Below, one piece after another: positions 18,153-28,972 of a stretch of DNA of 64,000 nt. A model generated the notes under the pieces. That model had not been told where the DNA came from and did no database searches. It worked only from the letters and a program-made list of their open reading frames with translations. The DNA comes from Cytobacillus sp. NCCP-133. Its GTDB lineage: Bacteria > Bacillota > Bacilli > Bacillales > Cytobacillaceae. Position numbers and translations under genes: made by a program. The number at the start of each line of letters is the position of its first letter. Position 1 is the first letter of the stretch. The stretch lies in contig NZ_BRVM01000001.1 of assembly GCF_026011715.1 (NCBI RefSeq), positions 426,543 through 490,542 of the forward strand, in the 5' to 3' direction.

Positions 18153-18593
18153 TTATTTACTTTCTATGATCAGCGTGACAGGGCCATCATTGGTTAGTTG
18201 GACTTCCATCATAGCACCAAATTCCCCTGTTGCCACCCTTAGGCCTTTTTCTTCTAAAAATCTGTTAAATGCTTCATAAATTTTAATGGCATGGTCTGGT
18301 TTGGCTGCATCCATAAAATTGGGGCGCCTTCCTTTCCTGCAGTCGCCATATAGTGTGAATTGTGAGACTGAAAGGATTTCTCCCTCCAGATCCAGGAGAG
18401 ACAAGTTCATCTTCCCATTCTCATCTTCAAAGACGCGAAGATTGGCAATTTTATCTGCCAAAAAAGCCGCATCCTCTCCCTTATCTTCATGAGTAACCCC
18501 AACGAGCAACACAAACCCCTTTTGGATGGTCCCAATGGTTTTGCCGCCAACTGTCACGCTGGCTTCCTTGCTTCGCTGCACTACAACACGCAT
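18153..18593 (-). CDS. dtd: D-aminoacyl-tRNA deacylase
   Basis: A 146-aa DTD-fold enzyme that removes D-amino acids (and Gly from tRNA-Ala) from mischarged tRNAs. The catalytic-pocket motif [10 protein letters not shown] is near residues 76-85, and the cross-subunit Gly-cis-Pro motif appears as VTNDGPVTL... near the C-terminus (LTNDGPVT). It starts at ATG 18593 after GAGGGAGCAGATAGC and lies 14 bp downstream of rel, the same pairing as in B. subtilis. Confidence 0.95.
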   Translation of the reverse strand: MRVVVQRSKEASVTVGGKTIGTIQKGFVLLVGVTHEDKGEDAAFLADKIANLRVFEDENGKMNLSLLDLEGEILSVSQFTLYGDCRKGRRPNFMDAAKPDHAIKIYEAFNRFLEEKGLRVATGEFGAMMEVQLTNDGPVTLIIESK

Positions 18594-18607
18594 GCTATCT
18601 GCTCCCT

Positions 18608-20803
18608 CTAGTTCATAATCCTTCTTACTGCATAAATATCAGGAATTTGTTTAATACGGTCAACAACCTTATACAGATGGCTGACATTGTGTATGGCAAT
18701 TGACATATTGATCGTTGCCGCCTTATTGCGGTCTGACCGTCCTGATACCGCAGATATATTTGTTTTCGTTTCATTTACAGCCTGCAATACTTCGTTTAGC
18801 AACCCACGGCGATCATATCCAGTGATTTCAATTTCAACGTTATATTCTTTCCGATCATTAAGTGCTGTCTCCCACTCAACAGGAATGAGCCTTTCCTTAG
18901 CATCTTCAGTGTCCATATTTGGACAGTCTGCACGGTGTACAGACACTCCTCTGCCCTTCGTAATAAAGCCTACAATTTCATCACCCGGCACCGGGTTGCA
19001 GCAGCGGGAAAGACGAATAAGCAAATTGTCAATGCCAGAAACCCTAACACCGGATTCCCGTTTTTTAGCTGATGTGAATGTCTTTAGTTCGGAAACTGCA
19101 TTAGTAATATCAGCGGTCTGTTCAAGATCGCGCTTCTTGCGCCATTTCTCTGTAAGCCTATTAGCCATCTGGAGGGCTGTCACCCCGTTATAGCCAACCG
19201 CAGCATACATATCTTCTTCCGTAGCAAAGTTAAATTTTTCAGCAACCCTTTTGACATTATCCTGTGTCAGGATTTCCTTCAAATCGAAGTCCATATTACG
19301 AATTTCTTTCTCTACAAGCTCTTTCCCTTTTTCTACATTTTCTTCTTTTCTTTGCTTTTTAAAGAAAGTTCTGATCCTGTTTTTGGCTTGAGAGGTCTGG
19401 GCAAGCTTCAGCCAATCCTTGCTTGGTCCATAAGAATGCTTTGAAGTGAGTATCTCGATAATATCTCCGGTTTTGAGCTTATAATCCAATGTTACCATCT
19501 TGCCATTTACCTTGGCACCAATTGTTTTATTTCCGATTTCCGAGTGGATGCGGTAAGCGAAATCAATAGGGACAGAACCTGACGGCAGCTCAATAACATC
19601 CCCTTTTGGCGTGAATACAAAAACCATATCCGAAAATAGGTCAATCTTCAATGATTCCATAAACTCTTCAGCATTAGCTGCGTCATCCTGAAATTCAAGA
19701 ATTTCACGGAACCAAGTTAGCTTTTCCTCGAAGGACGAACCCTCGTTCACTCGTTTGCCTTCTTTATAGGCCCAGTGTGCCGCAATCCCGTACTCTGCAA
19801 TTCTATGCATATCCAACGTACGGATTTGGACCTCGAGCGGGTCACCTTTTGGACCAATAACCGTAGTATGAAGAGATTGGTACATATTCTGTTTAGGCAT
19901 TGCTATATAATCTTTAAAACGGCCAGGCATCGGTTTCCAGCAGGTATGGATGATCCCCAGGACTGCGTAGCAATCTTTAATGCTGTTCACAACAATCCTT
20001 ACTGCAAGCAAATCATAAATCTCAGTAAATTGTTTGTTTTGAAGGGCCATTTTACGGTAGATGCTATAGATATGTTTGGGGCGTCCGGAAATCTCCGCCT
20101 TAATCGAGACTTCAGCCAGCCTGCCTCTCATTACATTAATTACATCATCCAGATACTCTTCACGTTCCGCTCTTTTCTTTTTCATCAGATTGACAATCCG
20201 ATAATACTGCTGCGGATTTAAGTATCTTAGAGCTGTATCTTCAAGCTCCCATTTTATCTTTGAAATCCCCAGCCTATGAGCCAAAGGAGCAAAAATTTCA
20301 AGAGTCTCATTTGATATCCTGCGCTGTTTTTCAGCAGGCAAGTGCTTGAGGGTCCGCATATTATGAAGGCGGTCTGCAAGTTTAATTAAAATGACTCTGA
20401 TATCCTGCGCCATCGCAACGAACATTTTCCGATGGTTTTCAGCCTGCTGTTCTTCCTGGGATTTATATTTAATTTTCCCTAGTTTTGTAACTCCATCGAC
20501 CAGCATCGCCACTTCTGCGTTGAAGGCTTCCTTAATATCCTCTAATGAGACATCGGTATCTTCAACAACATCGTGAAGAAAACCGGCTGCAACTGTAGAA
20601 GGATCCATCTCCAAATCTGCCAGAATGCCTGCTACCTGAATGGGATGGATGATGTAAGGCTCACCGGATTTTCTATATTGTTCACGGTGAGCCTGCTTGC
20701 CAAACTCGTATGCCTTTTTTACAAGCTCTGCATGCTCATCGTTCAAATATTCTTTTGCCCTGTCGATGACTTGCTCGGCGGTAAGAACTTGATCGTTCGC
20801 CAT
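18608..20803 (-). CDS. relA: Bifunctional (p)ppGpp synthetase/hydrolase Rel
   Basis: A 731-aa long RSH protein controlling the stringent response. The HD hydrolase domain is intact (FLHDVVEDT near 73-81, RLHNMRTL near 150), followed by the synthetase domain ([13 protein letters not shown] near 240, YQSLHTTV near 308), a TGS domain ([17 protein letters not shown] near 395-410), a zinc-finger-like/helical region with [11 protein letters not shown], and a C-terminal ACT domain (about 655-731). Both active sites look complete, so it should both make and degrade (p)ppGpp. GGTGATCCC precedes the ATG. Confidence 0.96.
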   Translation of the reverse strand: MANDQVLTAEQVIDRAKEYLNDEHAELVKKAYEFGKQAHREQYRKSGEPYIIHPIQVAGILADLEMDPSTVAAGFLHDVVEDTDVSLEDIKEAFNAEVAMLVDGVTKLGKIKYKSQEEQQAENHRKMFVAMAQDIRVILIKLADRLHNMRTLKHLPAEKQRRISNETLEIFAPLAHRLGISKIKWELEDTALRYLNPQQYYRIVNLMKKKRAEREEYLDDVINVMRGRLAEVSIKAEISGRPKHIYSIYRKMALQNKQFTEIYDLLAVRIVVNSIKDCYAVLGIIHTCWKPMPGRFKDYIAMPKQNMYQSLHTTVIGPKGDPLEVQIRTLDMHRIAEYGIAAHWAYKEGKRVNEGSSFEEKLTWFREILEFQDDAANAEEFMESLKIDLFSDMVFVFTPKGDVIELPSGSVPIDFAYRIHSEIGNKTIGAKVNGKMVTLDYKLKTGDIIEILTSKHSYGPSKDWLKLAQTSQAKNRIRTFFKKQRKEENVEKGKELVEKEIRNMDFDLKEILTQDNVKRVAEKFNFATEEDMYAAVGYNGVTALQMANRLTEKWRKKRDLEQTADITNAVSELKTFTSAKKRESGVRVSGIDNLLIRLSRCCNPVPGDEIVGFITKGRGVSVHRADCPNMDTEDAKERLIPVEWETALNDRKEYNVEIEITGYDRRGLLNEVLQAVNETKTNISAVSGRSDRNKAATINMSIAIHNVSHLYKVVDRIKQIPDIYAVRRIMN

Positions 20804-20855
20804 GGGATCACCTTTATCTCACTGAATTTTATGCAAATGCATAATGTGTTTATTA

Positions 20856-21026
20856 GGCTCTGTTAACCTTGCTGCTGAATTCACCTGCAGGCACTCGCAT
20901 TCCTCTGGCAGTCAGGGAGCCTTCTTGGCCATCCTGTACTTTAGAAATCTCGCTTTTCCCGTTGGGGTCACGGACCTTAAGCTTCAAGCAACACACTACT
21001 TAAACAATAATTAGCTTTAACACAGC
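20856..21026. repeat. Family A-like repeat with terminal inverted repeats (copy A3)
   Basis: GGCTCTGTTAA at 20856-20866 is mirrored by TTTAACACAGC at 21016-21026. Between them lies a degenerate version of the family A core (CACTCGCATTCCTC, CAGGGAGCC, CTCGCTTTTCCCG). No reading frame for a transposase is present. This is a MITE-like non-coding element 171 bp long, upstream of rel. Confidence 0.6.
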
Positions 21027-21357
21027 TTTCGTATATAAAAAATCCATAAAAAAGGAAATGATAATAAAAAAATTAATATTGCTACTATTATCGAAAAAAA
21101 AAGTGAATATGTAAAGGGATAGACTGTTATTTTTATGGGAATAGCAAAAAAAATGTCGTATTTTGTTGGGAATTCTTTTAGTTTTTCCTGTATTGGAAAT
21201 AGAAACCCTTTAAATGCGTTTGTACTCTTTATTATTCCAATCCAATCAGCAGGCAGCAAAAATTCTTTTGTAGAGTGGACAGGATGCTAGCGCTAGACGC
21301 AGATAAACTTATTAACTATTTATCAACCTGTAGCGTATTTAATAATTTCCTAACTAA
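21027..21357. other. AT-rich gap between rel and apt
   Basis: No supported gene. A minus-strand frame (21017-21259) encodes a hydrophobic 80-residue product but begins with a TTG that lacks a ribosome binding site and ends inside the A3 repeat. No promoter stands out against the AT-rich background. Confidence 0.5.
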
Positions 21358-21389
21358 TGAAAAAAGAGCGCCCGTTCATACGGCGCTCT
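21358..21389 (-). terminator. Terminator downstream of apt
   Basis: AGAGCGCC and GGCGCTCT form an 8-bp stem with a 9-nt loop; the minus strand runs on into TTTTTT. Confidence 0.85.
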
Positions 21390-21408
21390 CCCTGAAGTAT
21401 AGATAAAA

Positions 21409-21921
21409 TTAATATTGCATTAGTGTTAGGATATCGTAATGATCCAGCTTTTTGCGGCCATCCAGATATGTCAATTCGATTAGGAAAGCGATACCGGCTA
21501 CCACTCCGCCAAGCTCCTCAACAAGCTGGATCGTTGCATCAATTGTTCCGCCAGTTGCAAGCAGATCATCAGTGATTAGTACTCTTTGTCCAGGTTTGAT
21601 GGCATCTTTATGAATAGTTAATACATCTTTGCCGTACTCAAGACCATAATTAACTTTAACCGTTTCGCGAGGAAGCTTTCCTTCCTTTCGGACAGGAGCG
21701 AATCCTACCCCTAAAGAATAGGCTACAGGGCAGCCAATAATGAATCCGCGTGCTTCCGGCCCAACAACTAGATCGATCTGTTTTTCACGTGCATATTCCA
21801 CAATCTGGTCAGTCGCATATTTATACGCATCGCCGTTATCCATTAATGTTGTAATATCTTTAAATTTAATCCCTGGCTTTGGCCAGTCTTCAACAATTGT
21901 TACATACTGTTTTAAGTCCAT
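21409..21921 (-). CDS. apt: Adenine phosphoribosyltransferase
   Basis: A 170-aa purine-salvage enzyme making AMP from adenine and PRPP. The N-terminal [38 protein letters not shown] and the PRPP-binding loop [13 protein letters not shown] (about 114-126) are all present. The ATG at 21921 lies inside the end of recJ (10-bp overlap), preceded by AAAGGAAG, so translation is probably coupled. Confidence 0.97.
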   Translation of the reverse strand: MDLKQYVTIVEDWPKPGIKFKDITTLMDNGDAYKYATDQIVEYAREKQIDLVVGPEARGFIIGCPVAYSLGVGFAPVRKEGKLPRETVKVNYGLEYGKDVLTIHKDAIKPGQRVLITDDLLATGGTIDATIQLVEELGGVVAGIAFLIELTYLDGRKKLDHYDILTLMQY

Positions 21922-24281
21922 TTTTCTTCCTTTGCCTCCTCAAATTTAACAGCTCCTTGCAAGATCTCATCAAAAGAGTCTTTGAGCTGCTGAAAGGATG
22001 AATAGAGCAAATCACTTTCGAGAATGTATTGTGCCTGCTTAAGCTGATAGGTTTTTGAATCAGCCAAGTCACGTTTATTTGATGTATTATTTAATGAAAT
22101 AACACCATTTTCTATTTTAACAAAGTCCAATTCAAAAAACACTTGTGACATAAAGTCTACCGTTTCTCTGCTCCATCCCTTATGCTTGGCAATATCATTT
22201 CCATACCGTTTTATATCGATAGAACCTTTTTTGGCAAGCAATGCAAAAAACCATTTAAAATGATCTCTTGTCGGTAGCGTGCTAAAATAGTCACTATCTT
22301 CCTTAAAGAAATGCGCGTAAATTCTCGCAGGTCTTTTGCCTGAGATTAATTTAACCATCAATTCTTTTGTAGGAGGCAAATCTGCCAAGACAAGATTAGA
22401 ACCATCCACCTCTATTGATGAAGCATCCTCTATAGAATGTATTTTGACCATTTTTTGGCCGGCATATGTCCTGAATTTGGAAACATTCTCATCACGGAAA
22501 AAAATCCAGATTGTATTATCTTCGGGAATGACACTTTGAAGCCTTTCTAGCCTCTTTACACTTCTTATATCAAAAAGCTGCCAGGTGCGCACAGCCATAT
22601 CCTGCAAAAAGATTTGCGGCTTTTTGATGTTATTCCATTCATTAATCGATAACTCTCCAATAACAGATAGCTTGGAATAAGGCGAGATATGTTCATATAA
22701 ATGGCCGAGGCCGAATCCAACCCCTTCCAGAGAAGAACCCTCGTCCTCAATTGTAACTTTAATATGGTTTTTTTCCGAGCCAATCTTTCTCATTCCAGCA
22801 ATATTTGCATCATTTATCAAAATTTTCGGCTTTGGGTTTCCCATCCCGAATGGAGAAAGCAATTGCATCTCTTCTATCGAAGATAAGCTAATATCTTTAA
22901 GACTAAAAACGCCATCAACAGACGTTACAGGTATAAAATCTTCCTCTGTTAGCTGCTCATTTGCCAGTGTATTCAGCTTTCTCCTCAGTTCATCAACAGA
23001 GTCAATTGCCAGTGTCATACCTGCGGCCATTGGATGCCCGCCGAAATGAGGAAGAATGTCTCGGCATTCAGATAGATTTTTAAACAAATCAAATCCTTCT
23101 ATGCTTCTGGCAGATCCCTTTGCTTGTCCTTTTTCAAGGTCATAACTGAGAACAATTGCTGGACGATAGAACTTTTCTACAAGTTTAGAGGCAACAATGC
23201 CGATCACTCCTGCATTCCAGTCTTCTTTGCCAACAACAATGACAGAATTCTCGCTGATCGGAAATTTGCTTTCAACTTCCAAAATGGCCTGCTGTGCAAT
23301 ATTGTTTACGATCGCCTGTCTATCTTTATTAAGAAGTTCAATTTCCTCGGCAATTGTTTGAGCTTCAAGTAAATCGTCGGTCAGCAGCAGATCCACTGCA
23401 GGATCAGCGCTTTCCAGCCTTCCCACTGCATTTAGGCGGGGGGCTATTGAAAAGCCGATTGTTTCTTCTGTTATGGAAGGAAGCTCTGCGCCAGCCACTT
23501 TAAATAAAGCAGTGAGGCCAATATTTTTAGTTGACTTTAGTTTTTGAATTCCCCGCTTTGCAATCAGCCTGTTTTCTCCTTTTAGTGAAACAAGGTCAGC
23601 AATCGTGCCTATAGCAGCGATTTCTAAAAGATGCGCAGGCATTTCCCCAAACAGCGCATGTGCCAGCTTAAAAGCTACTCCAACACCGGCCAATTCCTGA
23701 AACGGGTAATTGCTGCCGGGATGCTTAGGATGGACGATGGCCAAGGCCTCAGGTAGCACCGGACCGGGTTCATGATGGTCTGTAATAATCAGATCCATCC
23801 CCAAATCTTTTGCAGCCTTCGCTTCATTAACTGCTGATATGCCTGTATCTACAGTTATAATTAGGCGAATCCCAGTCTCAGCGGCATGGGTAAATGCAGG
23901 AATATTGGGCCCATAGCCTTCCGTAAAACGATTGGGTATGTAGAATTGGACGTTGGCCCCAAGCTCCCTTAATGCCATCATCATGAGTGAAGTGCTCGTA
24001 ACTCCGTCCGCATCATAATCACCAAATATTAGAATTGGTTCCTGTTTTTCTATCGCTTCTTTTATTCGGGAGACAGCTATCTCCATATCTGACATCAAAA
24101 AAGGATCATGAAATTTCTGCTCTTTATCCAATAAAAAATACCGCGCTGATTCTGCGGTATCCATGCCGCGATTTATTAATAACGACGCTACAAGAGGTGC
24201 CACATCCAACTCTTTTGCAAGCTGCTGCACTTTTTCTTCCTGCGTTTGCCGAACAATCCATCGCGTTCTTGAATGTAACAT
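21912..24281 (-). CDS. recJ: Single-stranded-DNA-specific exonuclease RecJ
   Basis: A 789-aa DHH-family 5'-3' exonuclease used in recombination and mismatch repair. Phosphoesterase motifs are [12 protein letters not shown] (about 86-97) and ITDHHEPG (about 160-167), followed by DHHA1 ([11 protein letters not shown] near 400) and an OB-fold. The long C-terminal extension (about 560-789) is typical of Bacillus RecJ (YrvE). ATG 24281 follows GAGGGGTGAAGGT; the longer frame to 24332 lacks a comparable site. The last 10 bases overlap apt. Confidence 0.95.
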   Translation of the reverse strand: MLHSRTRWIVRQTQEEKVQQLAKELDVAPLVASLLINRGMDTAESARYFLLDKEQKFHDPFLMSDMEIAVSRIKEAIEKQEPILIFGDYDADGVTSTSLMMMALRELGANVQFYIPNRFTEGYGPNIPAFTHAAETGIRLIITVDTGISAVNEAKAAKDLGMDLIITDHHEPGPVLPEALAIVHPKHPGSNYPFQELAGVGVAFKLAHALFGEMPAHLLEIAAIGTIADLVSLKGENRLIAKRGIQKLKSTKNIGLTALFKVAGAELPSITEETIGFSIAPRLNAVGRLESADPAVDLLLTDDLLEAQTIAEEIELLNKDRQAIVNNIAQQAILEVESKFPISENSVIVVGKEDWNAGVIGIVASKLVEKFYRPAIVLSYDLEKGQAKGSARSIEGFDLFKNLSECRDILPHFGGHPMAAGMTLAIDSVDELRRKLNTLANEQLTEEDFIPVTSVDGVFSLKDISLSSIEEMQLLSPFGMGNPKPKILINDANIAGMRKIGSEKNHIKVTIEDEGSSLEGVGFGLGHLYEHISPYSKLSVIGELSINEWNNIKKPQIFLQDMAVRTWQLFDIRSVKRLERLQSVIPEDNTIWIFFRDENVSKFRTYAGQKMVKIHSIEDASSIEVDGSNLVLADLPPTKELMVKLISGKRPARIYAHFFKEDSDYFSTLPTRDHFKWFFALLAKKGSIDIKRYGNDIAKHKGWSRETVDFMSQVFFELDFVKIENGVISLNNTSNKRDLADSKTYQLKQAQYILESDLLYSSFQQLKDSFDEILQGAVKFEEAKEEKWT

Positions 24282-24441
24282 ACCTTCACCCCTCAGCTTA
24301 TTAATTATACAAGAGGGGGGCTGGTGTTTCAATAACCGAAAGACGGGTTATTCCATACATTTTTTGAAAATGAAATCCTGAATCTGATCTTCTCCCTGTT
24401 AAATCACGGCTACACACCAATTGAAGCAGCATTCACCAACA

Positions 24442-24473
24442 GAAAAGACCCGGGCTAACGAAAGCCCAAGCCT
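24442..24473 (-). terminator. Terminator downstream of the LapA-domain gene
   Basis: A stem centred on GGGCT...AGCCC, extended by wobble pairs to 11 bp on the minus strand and followed by TTTTC, lies just after the stop codon. Confidence 0.6.
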
Positions 24474-24791
24474 CTAGTGAATATCTCTGTTTAGTTCTTT
24501 CTGCAACTCTTTCTTTTCGCTATCCTCTGCTTTTTCTTTTTCAGCATTCAACTTGTCGTTTTCCTTTTTCAGCAATCTTACTTGCCTTTGCAGCGAATAC
24601 ATTCGAACAATGCCAACTGATCCAGCAATAAGCCCTCCCATCAGGACGGAACCTAAGATAACAAGAATTAATGGCCACTCACTTTCCCCAAACAAATAAT
24701 TTACTGTTACATTATCGACATTAATCACTGCAAAAACAGCCACTACTAAGGCAAATAAAAAACCGAGTAATAAAGCCCATTGAAACTTCAT
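24474..24791 (-). CDS. LapA-domain (DUF1049) membrane protein (YrvD-like)
   Basis: A 105-aa protein with two membrane helices (about residues 4-24 and 40-65) and a charged coiled-coil tail (residues 70-105, alternating K, E and L). This is the lipopolysaccharide-assembly-protein-A-like fold named in E. coli; in Gram-positive bacteria its role is unknown. AAAGGGAGAGAATT precedes the ATG. It lies 23 bp from the cation efflux gene and is probably cotranscribed with it. Confidence 0.85.
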   Translation of the reverse strand: MKFQWALLLGFLFALVVAVFAVINVDNVTVNYLFGESEWPLILVILGSVLMGGLIAGSVGIVRMYSLQRQVRLLKKENDKLNAEKEKAEDSEKKELQKELNRDIH

Positions 24792-24814
24792 AATTCTCTC
24801 CCTTTACTTTTTCA

Positions 24815-25717
24815 TTAGTGTTCTCCTTCTTTGCTATAAGGGTTGATATGGACAAAAACATTTTGCACGTTTTCAAGTTCCAGCAATCTCCGTTTTACCT
24901 CTTTTCCAACCCCGTGTCCATCTTCCACAGTCATAGCAGGGTCAACAGAAACTTTAATATCCACAATCACATAATGGCCGTGTTCCCGAGCATGCAATTC
25001 ATCAATTCTTTTAACCTGATTTACAGATTCCGCAGTTTTGCGCATCTCTAATGTGTCTTCTTCATGCAGGACGTGATCCAAAGTGCTGTGAATGGATTCC
25101 TTTCCTAGATGCCATGCCATTTTAATAACCATAAGCGACACAATAAGACCGGCAACCGGGTCTGCATATTCCAGCCATTCAATTCCAAATTTTCCGCCAA
25201 GGACTGCACTGCCGATTCCTATTAAGGCTGCAATAGAAGAATAGACGTCTGAACGGTGCTCGTAGGCATTTACAATTAATGCGTCACTATTTAATCTTTT
25301 TCCCAATTTATACTTATAGCGAAACATCGCTTCCTTTACAAGGATTGAAATGATCACTGCCACGATGGCAATTGCCTTTGGAGGTTCAATGGGTGAAAAA
25401 AAGGCCTCAAAGGATGATTTGCCAATTTCAATTCCCACCAGGAATAATAAGACTGCCACGATGATGGCTGCAATCATTTCCGCTTTTCCATGTCCATAAG
25501 GATGGTCTTCATCCGGCGGCTGTTTTGCGGCCCTTAATCCCAAATAAACAGCAAAGGAACCAGCGACATCTGAGGCAGAATGGACGGCATCAGCCACCAA
25601 TGCTTTACTTCCAGAATAAACGCCAATTCCCCATTTAAGAGCAGCAAGAATAATATTGCCTACGATGCCAATCATGGCAGCAAATTCAGCTTTCTTAAAA
25701 CGATCATTTTTTTCCAA
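24815..25717 (-). CDS. Cation diffusion facilitator (CDF) family transporter
   Basis: A 300-aa proton/divalent-cation antiporter with six membrane helices and a cytoplasmic C-terminal domain (about 205-300). The TM2 metal site is HSASD (H46, D50). The inter-helix signature HPYGHGKAE and the DPVAGL motif are present. The TM5 site reads EHRSD, so Glu takes the place where zinc-type CDFs carry His. This makes the metal uncertain; Mn-type and Fe/Zn-type members exist in Bacillus. The start is TTG 25717 with AGGGAAG 6 nt upstream. Confidence 0.9.
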   Translation of the reverse strand: MEKNDRFKKAEFAAMIGIVGNIILAALKWGIGVYSGSKALVADAVHSASDVAGSFAVYLGLRAAKQPPDEDHPYGHGKAEMIAAIIVAVLLFLVGIEIGKSSFEAFFSPIEPPKAIAIVAVIISILVKEAMFRYKYKLGKRLNSDALIVNAYEHRSDVYSSIAALIGIGSAVLGGKFGIEWLEYADPVAGLIVSLMVIKMAWHLGKESIHSTLDHVLHEEDTLEMRKTAESVNQVKRIDELHAREHGHYVIVDIKVSVDPAMTVEDGHGVGKEVKRRLLELENVQNVFVHINPYSKEGEH

Positions 25718-25840
25718 CGTTAACTTCCCTTCCTCCCTAGTCCTATTTTTAGTTTAACCTATTTCCCGGAATCATTAACCTTTATTTGCTTAATATAATC
25801 CTACTCTTCTGCTCCCAAGCTTTAGAGTTACCAAATTGAT

Positions 25841-25871
25841 AAAAGAAAAACCCCAGGCATTTAGCCTGAGG
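25841..25871 (-). terminator. Terminator downstream of secDF
   Basis: CCCCAGGC and GCCTGAGG pair (one wobble) with a 5-nt loop; the minus strand continues TTTTTCTTTT. Confidence 0.85.
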
Positions 25872-25886
25872 TATTGGGCTTAAAGC

Positions 25887-28151
25887 TTATACTTGGGGGT
25901 CATCACTGATTTTGCGCTTTTCTTTTACTGTTATAATAACACCTGTTTTCTTTAGCTCCTTGCCTTTCCATACAGCCCATAGCTGTGCTGCAAGGAAGAT
26001 GGATGAGTACGTACCGGCAATCAAACCGATCAGCAATGCAAAGGAGAAGTTTCTGATTGATTCACTACCAAAAATCATTAGTGCTACTACAGCTATCACG
26101 ACTGTCAATACAGTATTAATGGACCGGCCCAGCGTTTGCCGGAGGCTAAGGTTCACAACCTCTGCTATATCTTCGAAAGTCTTAAGTTTTTTCTTCTTCT
26201 GCATATTTTCACGCATGCGGTCAAACGTTACGATCGTATCATTGATTGAATAACCGACCACAGTCAACACAGCGGCAATAAATGTTAAATCCACTTCAAA
26301 ACGAGTAAAGCTAAATACAGCAATGATAAAGAAAGCATCGTGCAGTAAAGCAATTACTGCGGCAATCGCCATATAAATTTCAAAGCGAATCGTTACATAG
26401 ATGATAATGCCGACAGACGCGATCGCTAAGGCAATGATCGCATTTTTTGCAAGTTCTTTTCCTACTGTCGGAGAGACTGTGCTTACATTTGGTTCTGCAT
26501 CGAACTCTTCCTTGAAATGTGACTTCAAGTCAGCAATTGCATCTTTTGTAAGAACATCTTTTATTCTAGCTACCCCTATTTCTTTATTATTTCCGGAAAT
26601 AACAATATCATCTGTTTCAAGACCCACCTGTGACAATTGTGTTTGCACTTCTTCTTTGGATAATGAATCATTAGAAAGCAGCTCGATACGTGTTCCGCTT
26701 GAAAAATCGATTCCAAGATTCAAGCGAAGAACTGCTAGAATGATTATTCCAGCAGCAACCAATGCTCCCGAAATAACAAAGAATTTTTTTCGATGGGCAA
26801 CAAAATCAAACTTATCAAACTTTGTTGGCAGGTCAAGTGTGTCATAGTTCTCGGCAATATCCTTTATTTCACTCTTCTTTACACCAAACCAGCCCGGCTT
26901 CTTATTGAATGCTTTGCTGTTTACCCAAAGGCCAAGGAGTAGCCGTGACCCATAAACAGCTGTGATAAAGCTGGCCAGGATACTTATGATAAGCATGGTT
27001 GCAAAGCCTTTTACAGAGCTTGTTCCATATAGGAACAAAACGGTTGCTGCAAGAATGGTTGTAATATTGGCATCAAAGATTGTAGAAAGGGAATTTTTGC
27101 CGCCGGCCTGGAAAGCTGACTTTATCGTACGTCCCACTTTCATTTCTTCTTTAATTCTCTCATATGTGATGATGTTTGCATCAACTGCCATACCAACACC
27201 CAGAATGAGTGCGGCGATCCCAGGAAGTGTTAATACCCCATTCATCCAGTCAAAAACAAGTAAGATAAGATAGATATAAATGGATAAAGTAATTGTCGCG
27301 ATTAGCCCTGGGAAACGATATACCACAAGCATATAAAGGAATATAATCGATATTCCAATGATGCCGGCAAGAATCGTCTTGTCCATTGCCTGCTCCCCGA
27401 ATTTTGCCCCAACCGAAGTCGAATAAACTTCATCAAGCTGTACCGGCAAAGATCCGGCATTTAATAAATCCGCCAATGTTTGGGCTTCTTCGAGTGTAAA
27501 ATTCCCGACAATGGAAACTGTATCCTGGTTAAATACCTGGCTAACTTGAGGAGCAGATAAATATTTTGGATCTTCCTTCCCGGCTTCAGCCTGGAAGGAA
27601 TCTTGCCCCTCCTCAAAATCAAGCCAAATGACAAGCAAGTTATTTGGAGGTCCCATATTAACAATCTTCTGGGTGACATCTTTAAATTTACTGGCGCTCT
27701 TAAGCTTTAGAGAAACACTGGGCTTCCCATTTTCGTCAAAAGTTTGTTTTGCCCCGCCTTCTGCCAGGTCCGATCCATCCATCATCTTTTGGTCATTAAC
27801 ATCCCTGAAAGATAGATTGGCTTCAGTTGAAAGAATTTCACGTGCCTTATTCTGATCCGTTACACCTGCAAGCTGAACACGGATGCGGTTATCGCCTTCA
27901 ATTTGAATGTTTGGTTCACTCACACCCAAAACGTTGATACGTCTGTCCAGCGCTTCTGCTGTACTGGCCAAAATTTCTTTGTCAATTTTCTGGCCATCCT
28001 TCGGTTTTACTTCATAAAGCACCTCAAAACCGCCCTGCAAATCGAGGCCTAGCTTAATATTTTTCAAAATGTTATTAGTCGTTGCCCCTGCCAAACTCCC
28101 TATTAATAAAACAATAAGGAAGAAAGCAACGATACGGCTGCGCTTTATCAT
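25887..28151 (-). CDS. secDF: Protein translocase subunit SecDF (fused)
   Basis: A natural fusion of SecD and SecF, 754 aa, as in B. subtilis. Twelve membrane helices are expected. The SecD half has a periplasm-equivalent P1 domain (about 30-250) beginning LGLDLQGGFEVLYEV and GMAVDANIITYERIKEE. The SecF half begins near 415 with NLGIDFSSGTRIE and has the mirrored GYSINDTIVTFDRMRE. Proton flow through these helices pulls secreted proteins out of SecYEG. ATG 28151 (MIKRSRIVAFF) follows AAGGAGG at 11 nt; the frame is open to 28214, but no better site is seen there. Confidence 0.95.
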   Translation of the reverse strand: MIKRSRIVAFFLIVLLIGSLAGATTNNILKNIKLGLDLQGGFEVLYEVKPKDGQKIDKEILASTAEALDRRINVLGVSEPNIQIEGDNRIRVQLAGVTDQNKAREILSTEANLSFRDVNDQKMMDGSDLAEGGAKQTFDENGKPSVSLKLKSASKFKDVTQKIVNMGPPNNLLVIWLDFEEGQDSFQAEAGKEDPKYLSAPQVSQVFNQDTVSIVGNFTLEEAQTLADLLNAGSLPVQLDEVYSTSVGAKFGEQAMDKTILAGIIGISIIFLYMLVVYRFPGLIATITLSIYIYLILLVFDWMNGVLTLPGIAALILGVGMAVDANIITYERIKEEMKVGRTIKSAFQAGGKNSLSTIFDANITTILAATVLFLYGTSSVKGFATMLIISILASFITAVYGSRLLLGLWVNSKAFNKKPGWFGVKKSEIKDIAENYDTLDLPTKFDKFDFVAHRKKFFVISGALVAAGIIILAVLRLNLGIDFSSGTRIELLSNDSLSKEEVQTQLSQVGLETDDIVISGNNKEIGVARIKDVLTKDAIADLKSHFKEEFDAEPNVSTVSPTVGKELAKNAIIALAIASVGIIIYVTIRFEIYMAIAAVIALLHDAFFIIAVFSFTRFEVDLTFIAAVLTVVGYSINDTIVTFDRMRENMQKKKKLKTFEDIAEVVNLSLRQTLGRSINTVLTVVIAVVALMIFGSESIRNFSFALLIGLIAGTYSSIFLAAQLWAVWKGKELKKTGVIITVKEKRKISDDPQV

Positions 28152-28539
28152 TATGTAAAAATCCTCCTTAAACACTCGCCCGTAACAGGCATATAAATTG
28201 AAGCTTTTTATCACAGCACTTAACCATGATGTTTTTTACAAAACGGGCTTAAACAGACAATCACATTACAACTTTATGGAATTAAAAGCATCTTTTCCAC
28301 TAGGGCATAGAATGCTCCATAAAAATGGATATATGTTTGGACTGTGCTAGTCGTTAAACTCCACGTTTTATTATGAAACAGATTGCAAAACCTGTCAATT
28401 TGTCTTAGATCCTGTTAACACTTGAAAAATATGGGATTAAATAACCATAGCTTTGTTCTTTATTAAAGCCTTTCTTTTCATAAATTGCTGTTTGAGGTAT
28501 AAATAACCCGTTGATGGCCCAAAGCAACAAACTTACCGT
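28152..28539. other. Gap between secDF and comN
   Basis: 388 bp on the secDF upstream side. No gene is seen. It contains AT-rich sequence and, near 28505, a short relic of a family A repeat. No clear promoter for secDF could be fixed. Confidence 0.5.
28500..28538. repeat. Relic of a family A repeat
   Basis: CCCGTTGATGGCCCAAAGCAACAAAC joins the left end (CCCGTTGAT) directly to the right end (AAAGCAACAAAC) of copy A1. The core is missing. Confidence 0.45.
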
Positions 28540-28836
28540 TTATTTTAAAAGTTCCCTTCTCTCTTTTTCATTATCAAAGGCGAATTCAGAGCCCTTAAAT
28601 GCTTCAATGGTTGCAAAATGGATGTACTCACTGACTTTAACGGCCATTATCTCTTCCACTATTTCGAATAGCCTGACATTTTCTTTCGGTTTTTTCCATT
28701 TTTTCTTTGTAAGAAATCCCCACAGCTCCTGCTCCGTCACCTTTTTATAGCCGAGCAGCCGAAACTCATCCAGTTTGCTCTCCAATGCTGGTTCTACTTT
28801 AGTGCGAAAATAATCATAATCATGGCCGATCTTCAT
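28540..28836 (-). CDS. comN: Post-transcriptional regulator ComN
   Basis: A 98-aa protein of the ComN (YrzD) family. In B. subtilis it controls comE mRNA at the post-transcriptional level and affects competence. The core RTKVEPALESKLDEFRLLGYKKVTEQELW and the following KKWKKPKENV match the family pattern. The length equals that of the B. subtilis protein. Upstream is an unusually G-rich stretch, including a run of eight or more Cs on the plus strand at 28847-28855, which would serve as a degenerate ribosome binding site. It is divergent from spoVB as in B. subtilis. Confidence 0.85.
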   Translation of the reverse strand: MKIGHDYDYFRTKVEPALESKLDEFRLLGYKKVTEQELWGFLTKKKWKKPKENVRLFEIVEEIMAVKVSEYIHFATIEAFKGSEFAFDNEKERRELLK

Positions 28837-28972
28837 TCTCAGCCGCCCCCCCCCGCCAAATTTCTTTCGCTAAATCAAATGGAAATTCATATAGCTTGTC
28901 ATGCTTTGTCCAGTATCTTGCATATAGTTAATTGTATATGATATCACCTATTTTGAGAAGGCAGGGAGTTGA

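Noticed and set aside
21017-21259. Minus-strand 80-residue hydrophobic frame
   Set aside because: AT-rich sequence gives chance hydrophobic frames; no ribosome site, and it ends in repeat A3.
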